DNA of 52,102 bases from Hyaloperonospora brassicae (GCA_947650285.1 CANTFL010000027.1:1-52102); one strand, 5' to 3'. Shown: positions 36,926-49,586, counted from the stretch's first letter. Translations and numbers: made by a program. The notes: generated by a model from the sequence alone, not told the origin.

Positions 36926-37165
36926 CGCTTTTGCCACGCTGGTTTGGTGGTCGTCTAATTACGGTGGAGATTGCACAGCTCGAACGTATTGCTTGTTACT
37001 TCCGTTTCTCATTTACACGACGTTCTACTGCGGCAGTGTTCGATGGAATACGGGGCGAGACGGACCACGACGGATCTCTTGCGTAGTAGAACCCGCGCTT
37101 CGCGATACATCGATGAACATGTGTTGGTATGCATGGACATCTGATGCTTCGTTTGACCGAAAGCT

Positions 37166-37269
37166 AAGTCACGCATCGAGGCGCGCAAAGATGCGTTCAT
37201 CTTGGTTCAATTGTGACAGTCCGCCTCATGGGGTCGGGCTGGTAGACTATCCGAGCCGTTTGTCACTGC
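37166..37269. other. Asymmetric centre of the palindrome
   Basis: The sequence CTTCGTTTGACCGAAAG (37149-37165) pairs with its reverse complement at 37270-37286. The roughly 104 bp between them is left-arm unit sequence that ends abruptly at TGTCACTG (37268 or so) and switches to the inverted unit. This is the expected shape of a fold-back or template-switch junction. Confidence 0.85.
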
Positions 37270-37503
37270 TTTCGGTCAAACGAAGCATCAGATGTCCATG
37301 CATACCAACACATGTTCATCGATGTATCGCGAAGCGTGGGTTCTACTACGAAGAGATCCGTGGTGGTCCGTCTCGCCCCATTCCATCCAACACTGCCGCA
37401 GTAGAACGTCGTGTAAATGAGAAACGGAAGCAACAAGCAATACGTTCGAGCTGTGCAACCTCCACCATAATTAGACGACCACCAAACCAGCGTGGCAAAA
37501 GCG

Positions 37504-37575
37504 TGCCTCCGCCCGGGATTGAACCGGGGACCTTCTGTTTACAAGACAGATGCTCTGCCACTGAGCCACACAGGC
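37504..37575 (-). tRNA. tRNA-Thr(TGT)-like R1, 72 nt
   Basis: First minus-strand copy, about 235 bp beyond the centre and converging with L23. Its flanking half-unit has several private substitutions. Confidence 0.85.
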
Positions 37576-38123
37576 GCGACTCGCTTTACTACCGCCTCCA
37601 TGTTTCAACACGCAAAGCTTAGCTGAGCCACGTCAAAACAAGTTGCCTGACAGCACACAGTCCAGGCAGCAAGCTCACGTGCGACATCTCCATATACTCG
37701 TCTCACGTCTGTACCAACCACGCTGTGGAGTCTCGCACAAGATGCGGTGATCGCTTCTTGGATTTGACATCGACTCGAAACCAGTGACAAACGGCTCGGA
37801 TCGTCTACCAGCCCGACCCCATGAGGCGGCCGTCACAATTGAACCAAGATGAACGCATCTTTGCGCGCCTCGATGCGTGACTTAGCTTTCGGTCAAACGA
37901 AGCATCAGATGTCCATGCATACCAACACATGTTCATCGATGTATCGCGAAGCGCGGGTTCTACTACGCAAGAGATCCGTCGTGGTCCGTCTCGCCCCGTA
38001 TTCCATCCAACACTGCCGCAGTAGAACGTCGTGTAAATGAGAAACGGAAGCAACAAGCAATACGTTCGAGCTGTGCAATCTCCACCGTAATTAGACGACC
38101 ACCAAACCAGCGTGGCAAAAGCG

Positions 38124-38195
38124 TGCCTCCGCCCGGGATTGAACCGGGGACCTTCTGTTTACAAGACAGATGCTCTGCCACTGAGCCACACAGGC
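38124..38195 (-). tRNA. tRNA-Thr(TGT)-like R2, 72 nt
   Basis: Intact length, consensus form. Confidence 0.85.
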
Positions 38196-38742
38196 GCGAC
38201 TCGCTTTACTACCGCCTCCATGTTTCAACACGCAAAGCTTAGCGAGCCACGTCAAAACAAGTTGCCTGACAGCACACAGTCCAGGCAGCAAGCTCACGTG
38301 CGACATCTCCATATACTCGTCTCACGTCTGTACCAACCACGCTGTGGAGACTCGCACAAGATGCGGTGATCGCTTCTTGGATTTGACATCGACTCGAAAC
38401 CAGTGACAAACGGCTCGGATCGTCTACCAGCCCGACCCCATGAGGCGGACGTCACAATGGAACCAAGATGAACGCATCTTTGCGCGCCTCGATGCGTGAC
38501 TTAGCTTTCGGTCAAACGAAGCATCAGATGTCCATGCATACCAACACATGTTCATCGATGTATCGCGAAGCGCGGGTTCTACTACGCAAGAGATCCGTCG
38601 TGGTCCGTCTCGCCCCGTATTCCATCCAACACTGCCGCAGTAGAACGTCGTGTAAATGAGAAACGGAAGCAACAAGCAATACGTTCGAGCTGTGCAATCT
38701 CCACCATAATTAGACGACCACCAAACCAGCGTGGCAAAAGCG

Positions 38743-38814
38743 TGCCTCCGCCCGGGATTGAACCGGGGACCTTCTGTTTACAAGACAGATGCTCTGCCAC
38801 TGAGCCACACAGGC
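38743..38814 (-). tRNA. tRNA-Thr(TGT)-like R3, 72 nt
   Basis: Intact length, consensus form. Confidence 0.85.
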
Positions 38815-39361
38815 GCGACTCGCTTTACTACCGCCTCCATGTTTCAACACGCAAAGCTTAGCGAGCCACGTCAAAACAAGTTGCCTGACAGCACACAGTC
38901 CAGGCAGCAAGCTCACGTGCGACATCTCCATACACTCGTCTCACGTCTGTACCAACCACGCTGTGGAGACTCGCACAAGATGCGGTGATCGCTTCTTGGA
39001 TTTGACATCGACTCGAAACCAGTGACAAACGGCTCGGATCGTCTACCAGCCCGACCCCATGAGGCGGACGTCACAATTGAACCAAGATGAACGCATCTTT
39101 GCGCGCCTCGATGCGTGACTTAGCTTTCGGTCAAACGAAGCATCAGATGTCCATGCATACCAACACATGTTCATCGATGTATCGCGAAGCGCGGGTTCTA
39201 CTACGCAAGAGATCCGTCGTGGTCCGTCTCGCCCCGTATTCCATCCAACACTGCCGCAGTAGAACGTCGTGTAAATGAGAAACGGAAGTAACAAGCAATT
39301 CGTTCGAGCTGTGCAATCTCCACCGTAATCAGACGACCACCAAACCAGCGTGGCAAAAGCG

Positions 39362-39433
39362 TGCCTCCGCCCGGGATTGAACCGGGGACCTTCTGTTTAC
39401 AAGACAGATGCTCTGCCACTGAGCCACACAGGC
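39362..39433 (-). tRNA. tRNA-Thr(TGT)-like R4, 72 nt
   Basis: Intact length, consensus form. Confidence 0.85.
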
Positions 39434-39980
39434 GCGACTCGCTTTACTACCGCCTCCATGTTTCAACACGCAAAGCTTAGCGAGCCACGTCAAAACAAGT
39501 TGCCTGACAGCACACAGTCCAGGCAGCAAGCTCACGTGCGACATCTCCATATACTCGTCTCACGTCTGTACCAACCACGCTGTGGAGACTCGCACAAGAT
39601 GCGGTGATCGCTTCTTGGATTTGACATCGACTCGAAACCAGTGACAAACGGCTCGGATCGTCTACCAGCCCGACCCCATGAGGCGGACGTCACAATGGAA
39701 CCAAGATGAACGCATCTTTGCGCGCCTCGATGCGTGACTTAGCTTTCGGTCAAACGAAGCATCAGATGTCCATGCATACCAACACATGTTCATCGATGTA
39801 TCGCGAAGCGCGGGTTCTACTACGCAAGAGATCCGTCGTGGTCCGTCTCGCCCCGTATTCCATCCAACACTGCCGCAGTAGAACGTCGTGTAAATGAGAA
39901 ACGGAAGTAACAAGCAATTCGTTCGAGCTGTGCAATCTCCACCGTAATTAGACGACCACCAAACCAGCGTGGCAAAAGCG

Positions 39981-40052
39981 TGCCTCCGCCCGGGATTGAA
40001 CCGGGGACCTTCTGTTTACAAGACAGATGCTCTGCCACTGAGCCACACAGGC
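39981..40052 (-). tRNA. tRNA-Thr(TGT)-like R5, 72 nt
   Basis: Intact length, consensus form. Confidence 0.85.
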
Positions 40053-40599
40053 GCGACTCGCTTTACTACCGCCTCCATGTTTCAACACGCAAAGCTTAGC
40101 GAGCCACGTCAAAACAAGTTGCCTGACAGCACACAGTCCAGGCAGCAAGCCCACGTGCGACATCTCCATACACTCGTCTCACGTCTGTACCAACCACGCT
40201 GTGGAGACTCGCACAAGATGCCGTGTTCGCTTCTTGGATTTGACATCGACTCGAAACCAGTGACAAACGGCTCGGATCGTCTACCAGCCCGACCCCATGA
40301 GGCGGACGTCACAATTGAACCAAGATGAACGCATCTTTGCGCGCCTCGATGCGTGACTTAGCTTTCGGTCAAACGAAGCATCAGATGTCCATGCATACCA
40401 ACACATGTTCATCGATGTATCGCGAAGCGCGGGTTCTACTACGCAAGAGATCCGTCGTGGTCCGTCTCGCCCCGTATTCCATCCAACACTGCCGCAGTAG
40501 AACGTCGTGTAAATGAGAAACGGAAGTAACAAGCAATTCGTTCGAGCTGTGCAATCTCCACCGTAATCAGACGGCCACCAAACCAGCGTGGCAAAAGCG

Positions 40600-40671
40600 T
40601 GCCTCCGCCCGGGATTGAACCGGGGACCTTCTGTTTACAAGACAGATGCTCTGCCACTGAGCCACACAGGC
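40600..40671 (-). tRNA. tRNA-Thr(TGT)-like R6, 72 nt
   Basis: Intact length, consensus form. Confidence 0.85.
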
Positions 40672-41219
40672 GCGACTCGCTTTACTACCGCCTCCATGTT
40701 TCAACACGCAAAGCTTAGCGAGCCACGTCAAAACAAGTTGCCTGACAGCACACAGTCCAGGCAGCAAGCCCACGTGCGACATCTCCATACACTCGTCTCA
40801 CGTCTGTACCAACCACGCTGTGGAGACTCGCACAAGATGCGGTGATCGCTTCTTGGATTTGACATCGACTCGAAACCAGTGACAAACGGCTCGGATCGTC
40901 TACCAGCCCGACCCCATGAGGCGGACGTCACAATGGAACCAAGATGAACGCATCTTTGCGCGCCTCGATGCGTGACTTAGCTTTCGGTCAAACGAAGCAT
41001 CAGATGTCCATGCATACCAACACATGTTCATCGATGTATCGCGAAGCGCGGGTTCTACTACGCAAGAGATCCGTCGTGGTCCGTCTCGCCCCGTATTCCA
41101 TCGAACACTGCCGCAGTAGAACGTCGTGTAAATGAGAAACGGAAGTAACAAGCAGTTCGTTCGAGCTGTGCAATCTCCACCGTAATTAGACGACCACCAG
41201 AACCAGCGTGGAAAAAGCG

Positions 41220-41291
41220 TGCCTCCGCCCGGGATTGAACCGGGGACCTTCTGTTTACAAGACAGATGCTCTGCCACTGAGCCACACAGGC
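41220..41291 (-). tRNA. tRNA-Thr(TGT)-like R7, 72 nt
   Basis: Consensus gene body. The terminator side reads CGCTTTTTCC, five T instead of four. Confidence 0.85.
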
Positions 41292-41838
41292 GCGACTCGC
41301 TTTACTACCGCCTCCATGTTTCAACACGCAAAGCTTAGCGAGCCACGTCAAAACAAGTTGCCTGACAGCACACAGTCCAGGCAGCAAGCCCACGTGCGAC
41401 ATCTCCATACACTCGTCTCACGTCTGTACCAACCACGCTGTGGAGACTCGCACAAGATGCCGTGTTCGCTTCTTGGATTTGACATCGACTCGAAACCAGT
41501 GACAAACGGCTCGGATCGTCTACCAGCCCGACTCGATGAGGCGGACGTCACAATTGAACCAAGATGAACGCATCTTTGCGCGCCTCGATGCGTGACTTAG
41601 CTTTCGGTCAAACGAAGCATCAGATGTCCATGCATACCAACACATGTTCATCGATGTATCGCGAAGCGCGGGTTCTACTACGCAAGAGATCCGTCGTGGT
41701 CCGTCTCGCCCCGTATTCCATCGAACACTGCCGCAGTAGAACGTCGTGTAAATGAGAAACGGAAGTAACAAGCAATTCGTTCGAGCTGTGCAATCTCCAC
41801 CGTAATCAGACGGCCACCAAACCAGCGTGGCAAAAGCG

Positions 41839-41910
41839 TGCCTCCGCCCGGGATTGAACCGGGGACCTTCTGTTTACAAGACAGATGCTCTGCCACTGAG
41901 CCACACAGGC
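41839..41910 (-). tRNA. tRNA-Thr(TGT)-like R8, 72 nt
   Basis: Consensus form, outermost of the eight undisrupted central copies R1-R8. Confidence 0.85.
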
Positions 41911-42457
41911 GCGACTCGCTTTACTACCGCCTCCATGTTTCAACACGCAAAGCTTAGCGAGCCACGTCAAAACAAGTTGCCTGACAGCACACAGTCCAGG
42001 CAGCAAGCCCACGTGCGACATCTCCATATACTCGTCTCACGTCTGTACCAACCACGCTGTGGAGACTCGCACAAGATGCCGTGTCCGCTTCTTGGATTTG
42101 ACATCGACTCGAAACCAGTGACAAACGGCTCGGATCGTCTACCAGCCCGACTCGATGAGGCGGACGTCACAATTGAACCGAGATGAACTCATCTTTGCGC
42201 GCCTCGATGCGTGACTTAGCTTTCGGTCAAACGAAGCATCAGATGTCCATGCATACCAACACATGTTCATCGATGTATCGCGAAGCGCGGGTTCTACTAC
42301 GCAAGAGATCCGTCGTGGTCCGTCTCGCCCCGTATTCCATCGAACACTGCCGCAGTAGAACGTCGTGTAAATGAGAAACGGAAGTAACAAGCAATTCGTT
42401 CGAGCTGTGCAATCTCCACCGTAATCAGACGGCCACCAAACCAGCGTGGCAAAAGCG

Positions 42458-42554
42458 TGCCTCCGCCCGGGATTGAACCGGAGACCTTCTGCCGGGATTG
42501 AACCGGGGACCTTCTGTTTACACGACAGATGCTCTGCCACTGAGCCACACAGGC
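42458..42554 (-). tRNA. tRNA-Thr-like R9, duplication and U33 lost
   Basis: 97-nt form. The anticodon loop reads CGTGTAA, so the near-universal U33 is G. The 3'-proximal T stem also begins TCCGG instead of CCCGG. Very likely a pseudogene. Confidence 0.72.
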
Positions 42555-43101
42555 GCGACTCGCTTTACTACCGCCACCATGTTTCAACACGCAAAGCTTA
42601 GCGAGCCACGTCAAAACAAGTTGCCTGACAGCACACAGTCCAGGCAGCAAGCTCACGTGCGACATCTCCATATACTCGTCTCAAGTCTGTACCAACCGCG
42701 CTGTGGAGACTCGCACAAGATGCGGTGATTGCTTCTTGGATTTGACATCGACTCGAAACCAGTGACAAACGGCTCGGATCGTCTACCAGCCCGACCCCAT
42801 GAGGCGGACGTCACAATGGAACCAAGATGAACTCATCTTTGCGCGCCTCGATGCGTGACTTAGCTTTCGGTCAAACGAAGCATCAGATGTCCATGCATAC
42901 CAACACATGTTCATCGATGTATCGCGAAGCGCGGGTTCTACTACGCAAGAGATCCGTCGTGGTCCGTCTCGCCCCGTATTCCATCGAACACTGCCGCAGT
43001 AGAACGTCGTGTAAATGAGAAACGGAAGTAACAAGCAATTCGTTCGAGCTGTGCAATCTCCACCGTAATCAGACGGCCACCAAACCAGCGTGGAAAAAGC
43101 G

Positions 43102-43198
43102 TGCCTCCGCCCGGGATTGAACCGGGGACCTTCTGCCGGGATTGAACCGGGGACCTTCTGTTTACACGACAGATGCTCTGCCACTGAGCCACACAGGC
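43102..43198 (-). tRNA. tRNA-Thr-like R10, duplication and U33 lost
   Basis: 97-nt form with the same U33 to G change as R9. The terminator side has five T. Confidence 0.72.
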
Positions 43199-43745
43199 GC
43201 GACTCGCTTTACTACCGCCACCATGTTTCAACACGCAAAGCTTAGCGAGCCACGTCAAAACAAGTTGCCTGACAGCACACAGTCCAGGCAGCAAGCTCAC
43301 GTGCGACATCTCCATATACTCGTCTCAAGTCTGTACCAACCGCGCTGTGGAGACTCGCACAAGATGCGGTGATTGCTTCTTGGATTTGACATCGACTCGA
43401 AACCAGTGACAAACGGCTCGGATCGTCTACCAGCCCGACCCCATGAGGCGGACGTCACAATGGAACCAAGATGAACGCATCTTTGCGCGCCTCGATGCGT
43501 GACTTAGCTTTCGGTCAAACGAAGCATCAGATGTCCATGGATACCAACATATGTTCATCGATGTATCGCGAGCCGCGGGTTCTACTACGCAAGAGATCCG
43601 TCGAGGTCCGTCTCGCCCCGTATTCCATCCAACACTGCCGCAGTAGAACGTCGTGTAAATGAGAAACGGAAGCAACAAGCAGTACACTCGAGCTGTGCAA
43701 CCTCCACCATAATTAGACGACCACAGGAGCAGCGTGGCAAAAGCG

Positions 43746-43817
43746 TGCCTCCGCCCGGGATTGAACCGGGGACCTTCTGTTTACAAGACAGATGCTCTGC
43801 CACTGAGCCACACAGGC
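43746..43817 (-). tRNA. tRNA-Thr(TGT)-like R11, 72 nt
   Basis: Intact length. Its downstream spacer carries several substitutions shared with the type C outer units (AGCAGCGTGG). Confidence 0.85.
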
Positions 43818-44364
43818 GCGACTCGCTTTACTACCGCCTCCATGTTTCAACACGCAAAGCTTAGCGAGCCACGTCAAAACAAGTTGCCTGACAGCACACA
43901 GTCCAGGCAGCAAGCCCACGTGCGACATCTCCATACACTCGTCTCACGTCTGTACCAACCACGCTGTGGAGACTCGCACAAGATGCGGTGATTGCTTCTT
44001 GGATTTGACATCGACTCGACACCAGTGACAAACGGCTCGGATCGTCTACCAGCCCGACTCGATGAGGCGGACGTCACAATTGAACCGAGATGAACTCATC
44101 TTTGCGCGCCTCGATGCGTGACTTAGCTTTCGGTCAAACGAAGCATCAGATGTCCATGCATACCAACACATGTTCATCGATGTATCGCGAAGCGCGGGTT
44201 CTACTACGCAAGAGATCCGTCGTGATCCGTCTCGCCCCGTATTTCATCGAACACTGCCGCAGTAGAACGTCGTGTAAATGAGAAACGGAAGTAACAAGCA
44301 ATTCGTTCGAGCTGTGCAATCTCCACCGTAATCAGACGGCCACCAAACCAGCGTGGCAAAAGCG

Positions 44365-44461
44365 TGCCTCCGCCCGGGATTGAACCGGGGACCTTCTGCC
44401 GGGATTGAACCGGGGACCTTCTGTTTACAAGACAGATGCTCTGCCACTGAGCCACACAGGC
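44365..44461 (-). tRNA. tRNA-Thr(TGT)-like R12, 25-nt duplication
   Basis: 97-nt form. Confidence 0.75.
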
Positions 44462-45008
44462 GCGACTCGCTTTACTACCGCCTCCATGTTTCAACACGCA
44501 AAGCTTAGCGAGCCACGTCAAAACAAGTTGCCTGACAGCACACAGTCCAGGCAGCAAGCCCACGTGCGACATCTCCATACACTCGTCTCACGTCTGTACC
44601 AACCACGCTGTGGAGACTCGCACAAGATGCCGTGTTCGCTTCTTGGATTTGACATCGACTCGAAACCAGTGACAAACGGCTCGGATCGTATATTAGCCCG
44701 ACCCCATGAGGCGGCTGTCACAATTGAACCGTGATGAACGCATCTTTGCGCGCCTCGATGCGTGACTTAGCTTTCGGTCAAACGAAGCATCAGATGTCCA
44801 TGCATACCAACACATGTTCATCGATGTATCGCGAAGCGCGGGTTCTACTACGCAAGAGATCCGTCGTGGTCCGTCTCGCCCCGTATTCCATCCAACACTG
44901 CCGCAGTAGAACGTCGTGTAAATGAGAAACGGAAGTAACAAGCAATTCGTTCGAGCTGTGCAATCTCCACTGTAATCAGACGGCCACCAAACCAGCGTGG
45001 CAAAAGCG

Positions 45009-45105
45009 TGCCTCCGCCCGGGATTGAACCGGGGACCTTCTGCCGGGATTGAACCGGGGACCTTCTGTTTACAAGACAGATGCTCTGCCACTGAGCCACA
45101 CAGGC
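45009..45105 (-). tRNA. tRNA-Thr(TGT)-like R13, 25-nt duplication
   Basis: 97-nt form. Confidence 0.75.
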
Positions 45106-45652
45106 GCGACTCGCTTTACTACCGCCTCCATGTTTCAACACGCAAAGCTTAGCGAGCCACGTCAAAACAAGTTGCCTGACAGCACACAGTCCAGGCAGCA
45201 AGCCCACGTGCGACATCTCCATACACTCGTCTCACGTCTGTACCAACCACGCTGTGGAGACTCGCACAAGATGCCGTGTTCGCTTCTTGGATTTGACATC
45301 GACTCGAAACCAGTGACAAACCGCTCGGATCGTATATTAGCCCGACTCGATGAGGCGGATGTCACAATTGAACCGAGATGAACGCATATTTGCGCGCCTC
45401 GATGCGTGACTTAGCTTTCGGTCAAACGAAGCATCAGATGTCCATGCATACCAACACATGTTCATCGATGTATCGCGAAGCGCGGGTTCTACTACGCAAG
45501 AGATCCGTCGTAGTCCGTCTCGCCCCGTATTCCATCCAACACTGCCGCAGTAGAACGTCGTGTAAATGAGAAACGGAAGTAACAAGCAATTCGTTCGAGC
45601 TGTGCAATCTCCACCGTAATCAGACGGCCACCAAACCAGCGTGGCAAAAGCG

Positions 45653-45749
45653 TGCCTCCGCCCGGGATTGAACCGGGGACCTTCTGCCGGGATTGAACCG
45701 GGGACCTTCTGTTTACAAGACAGATGCTCTGCCTCTGAGCCACACAGGC
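45653..45749 (-). tRNA. tRNA-Thr(TGT)-like R14, duplication and D-loop change
   Basis: 97-nt form. The D loop reads AGAGGCA instead of AGTGGCA, which also alters box A. Confidence 0.72.
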
Positions 45750-46296
45750 GCGACTCAGTTTACTACCGCCTCCATGTTTCAACACGCAAAGCTTAGCGAG
45801 CCACGTCAAAACAAGTTGCCTGACAGCACACAGTCCAGGCAGCAAGCCCACGTGCGACATCTCCATACACTCGTCTCACGTCTGTACCAACCACGCTGTG
45901 GAGACTCGCACAAGATGCCGTGTTCGCTTCTTGGATTTGACATCGACTCGACACCAGTGACAAACGGCTCGGATCGTATATTAGCCCGACCCCATGAGGC
46001 GGACGTCACAATTGAACCAAGATGAACGCATCTTTGCGCGCCTCGATGCGTGACTTAGCTTTCGGTCAAACGAAGCATCAGATGTCCATGCATACCAACA
46101 CATGTTCATCGATGTATCGCGAGCCGCGGGTTCTACTACGCAAGAGATCCGTCGTGGTCCGTCTCGCCCCGTATTCCATCCAGCACTGCCGCAGTAGAAC
46201 GTCGTGTAAATGAGAAACGGAAGTAACAAGCAATTCGTTCGAGCTGTGCAATCTCCACCGTAATCAGACGGCCACCAAACCAGCGTGGAAAAAGCG

Positions 46297-46368
46297 TGCC
46301 TCCGCCCGGGATTGAACCGGGGACCTTCTGTTTACAAGACAGATGCTATGCCACTGAGCCACACAGGC
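46297..46368 (-). tRNA. tRNA-Thr(TGT)-like R15, D-stem mismatch
   Basis: 72 nt. The 3' D-stem strand reads TAGC instead of GAGC, breaking one pair. Five T follow the gene. Confidence 0.78.
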
Positions 46369-46913
46369 GCGACTCGCTTTACTACCGCCTCCATGTTTCA
46401 AACGCAAAGCTTAGCGAGCCACGTCAAAACAAGTTGCCTGACAGCACACAGTCCAGGCAGCAAGCCCACGTGCGACATCTCCATACACTCGTCTCACGTC
46501 TGTACCAACCACGCTGTGGAGACTCGCACAAGATGCCGTGTTCGCTTCTTGGATTTGACATCGACTCGAAACCAGTGACAAACGGCTCGGATCGTCTACC
46601 AGCCCGACCTATGAGGCGGACGTCACAATGGAACCAAGATGAACGCCTCTTTGCGCGCCTCGATGCGTGACTTAGCTTTCGGTCAAACGAAGCATCAGAT
46701 GTCCATGCATACCAACACATGTTCATCGATGTATCGCGAAGCGCGGGTTATACTACGCAAGAGATCCGTCGTAGTCCGTCTCGCCCCGTATTCCATCGAA
46801 CACTACCGCAGTAGAACGTCGTGTAAATGAGAAACGGAAGTAACAAGCAATTCGTTCGAGCTGTGCAACCTCCACCATCATTATACGACCACAGGAGCAG
46901 CGTGGCAAAAGCG

Positions 46914-47010
46914 TGCCTCCGCCCGGGATTGAACCGGGGACCTTCTGCCGGGATTGAACCGGGAACCTTCTGTTTACAAGACAGATGCTCTGCCACTGAG
47001 CCACACAGGC
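46914..47010 (-). tRNA. tRNA-Thr(TGT)-like R16, 25-nt duplication
   Basis: 97-nt form with a C to T change before the first T-stem copy. The upstream spacer is a distinct variant (CATGGACGCGTCGG). Confidence 0.73.
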
Positions 47011-47557
47011 GCGACTCGCTTTACTACCGACGCGTCCATGTTTAAACACGTAAAGCTTAGCGAGCCACGTCAGCACACGTTGCCTGACAGCACACAGTCC
47101 AGACAGAAAGCTCACGTGCGACATCTCCATATACTCGTCTCACGTCTGTACCAACCACGCTGTGGAGACTCGCACAAGATGCGGTGATCGCTTCTTGGAT
47201 TTGACATCGACTCGAAACCAGTGACAAACGGCTCGGATCGTCTACCAGCCCGACCTATGAGGCGGACGTCACAATTGAACCAAGATGAACGCATCTTTGC
47301 GCGCCTCGATGCATGACTTAGCTTTCGGTCAAACGAAGCGTCAGATGTCCATGCATACCAACACATGTTCATCGATGTATCGCGAAGTGCGAGTTCTTCG
47401 GCGAAACAAGGTACGTCGTGGTCCGTCTCGTGGTATTGCATCCAACTCCACCATAGTGGAACGTCTTTCGAACGAGAACGGAAGCAACAAGCAGTACACT
47501 CGAGCTGTGCAACCTCCACCATAATTAGACGACCACAGGAGCAGCGTGGCAAAAGCG

Positions 47558-47654
47558 TGCCTCCGCCCGGGATTGAACCGGGGACCTTCTGCCGGGATTG
47601 AACCGGGGACCTTCTGTTTACAAGACAGATGCTCTGCCACTGAGCCACACAGGC
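47558..47654 (-). tRNA. tRNA-Thr(TGT)-like R17, 25-nt duplication
   Basis: 97-nt form with a type A spacer upstream and a type C segment downstream. No left-arm unit has this combination at the mirrored place. Confidence 0.75.
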
Positions 47655-48201
47655 GCGACTCGCTTTACTACCGCCCCCATGTCCGAACACGCAAAGCTTA
47701 GCGTGGTAAGCAAAACATGTTGCCTGACAGCACGCCGTCCCAGGCAGCAAGATCACGTGCGACATCTCCATACACTTGTCTAATGTCTGTACCAACCACG
47801 CTGTGGAGACTCGCACAAGATGCCGTGTTCGCTTCTTGGATTTGACATCGACTCGAAACCAGTGACAAACGGCTCGGATCGTCTACCAGCCCGACCCCAT
47901 GAGGCGGACGTCACAATTGAACCAAGATGAACGCATCTTTGCGCGCCTCGATGCGTGACTTAGCTTTCGGTCAAACGAAGCATCAGATGTCCATGCATAC
48001 CAACACATGTTCATCGATGTATCGCGAAGCGCGGGTTATACTACGCAAGAGATCCGTCGTGGTCCGTCTCGCCCCGTATTCCATCCAACACTGCCGCAGT
48101 AGAACGTCGTGTAAATGAGAAACGGAAGTAACAAGCAATTCGTTCGAGCTGTGCAATCTCCACCGTAATCAGACGGCCACCAAACCAGCGTGGCAAAAGC
48201 G

Positions 48202-48298
48202 TGCCTCCGCCCGGGATTGAACCGGGGACCTTCTGCCGGGATTGAACCGGGGACCTTCTGTTTACAAGACAGACGCTCTGCCACTGAGCCACACAGGC
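48202..48298 (-). tRNA. tRNA-Thr(TGT)-like R18, 25-nt duplication
   Basis: 97-nt form; position 26, between D and anticodon stems, is G instead of A. Confidence 0.75.
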
Positions 48299-48845
48299 GC
48301 GACTCGCTTTACTACCGCCCCCATGTCCGAACACGCAAAGCTTAGCGTGGTAAGCAAAACATGTTGCCTGACAGCACGCCGTCCCAGGCAGCAAGATCAC
48401 GTGCGACATCTCCATACACTTGTCTAATGTCTGTACCAACCACGCTGTGGAGACTCGCACAAGATGCCGTGTTCGCTTCTTGGATTTGACATCGACTCGA
48501 AACCAGTGACAAACGGCTCGGATCGTCTACCAGTCCGACTCGATGAGGCGGCTGTCACAATTGAACCAAGATGAACGCATCTTTGCGCGCCTCGATGCGT
48601 GACTTAGCTTTCGGTCAAACGAAGCATCAGATGTCCATGGATACCAACACATGTTCATCGATGTATCGCGAAGCGCGGGTTCTACTACGCAAGAGATCCG
48701 TCGTGGTCCGTCTCGCCCCGTATTCCATCCAACACTGCCGCAGTAGAACGTCGTGTAAATGAGAAACGGAAGTAACAAGCAATTCGTTCGAGCTGTGCAA
48801 TCTCCACCGTAATCAGACGGCCACCAAACCAGCGTGGCAAAAGCG

Positions 48846-48942
48846 TGCCTCCGCCCGGGATTGAACCGGGGACCTTCTGCCGGGATTGAACCGGGGACCT
48901 TCTGTTTACAAGACAGATGCTCTGCCACTGAGCCACACAGGC
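48846..48942 (-). tRNA. tRNA-Thr(TGT)-like R19, 25-nt duplication
   Basis: 97-nt form with type A spacer, unlike the mirrored L5, which has type B. Confidence 0.75.
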
Positions 48943-49489
48943 GCGACTCGCTTTACTACCGCCCCCATGTCCGAACACGCAAAGCTTAGCGTGGTAAGCA
49001 AAACATGTTGCCTGACAGCACGCCGTCCCAGGCAGCAAGATCACGTGCGACATCTCCATACGCTTGTCCAATGTCTGTACCAACCACGCTGTGGAGACTC
49101 GCACAAGATGCCGTGTTCGCTTCTTGGATTTGACATCGACTCGAAACCAGTGACAAACGGCTCGGATCGTATATTAGCCCGACTCGATGAGGCGGCTGTC
49201 ACAATTGAACCAAGATGAACGCATCTTTGCGCGCCTCGATGCGTGACTTAGCTTTCGGTCAAACGAAGCATCAGATGTCCATGCATACCAACACATGTTC
49301 ATCGATGTATCGCGAAGCACGGTGTCTACTACGCAAGAGATCCGTCGTGGTCCGTCTCGCCCCGTATCCCATCGAACACTGCCGTAGTAGAACGTCGTGT
49401 AAATGAGAAACGGAATCAACAAGCAATTCGTTCGAGCTGTGCAACCTCCACCATAATTAGACGACCACCAAACCAGCGTGGCAAAAGCG

Positions 49490-49586
49490 TGCCTCCGCCC
49501 GGGATTGAACCGGGGACCTTCTGCCGGGATTGAACCGGGGACCTTCTGTTTACAAGACAGATGCTCTGCCACTGAGCCACACAGGC
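49490..49586 (-). tRNA. tRNA-Thr(TGT)-like R20, 25-nt duplication
   Basis: 97-nt form, mirror partner of L4. Confidence 0.75.

Larger units (their letters stand above)
22537..37268 (+). repeat. Left tandem array, 23 tRNA-bearing units plus a partial outer unit
   Basis: Spacing of successive tRNA starts is 617-626 bp, or 644-647 bp after copies with the 25-nt internal duplication. Each tRNA is followed about 4 nt downstream by TTTT (GCACGCTTTTGCC), a plausible Pol III terminator. At least three spacer types occur. Type A has GTGTTCGGACATG upstream of the tRNA (L1, L3, L4). Type B has GTGTTGAAACATG (L2, L5-L23). Type C carries a GCCGAAGAACTCGCACTTCG segment downstream of the tRNA (partial outer unit and after L2). 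Inner type B units are nearly identical; outer units are more diverged. Confidence 0.92.

Noticed and set aside
36993..37622. A 209-codon frame spanning the palindrome centre
   Set aside because: It joins two chance frames from opposite arms through the junction, and its second half is antisense tRNA sequence.
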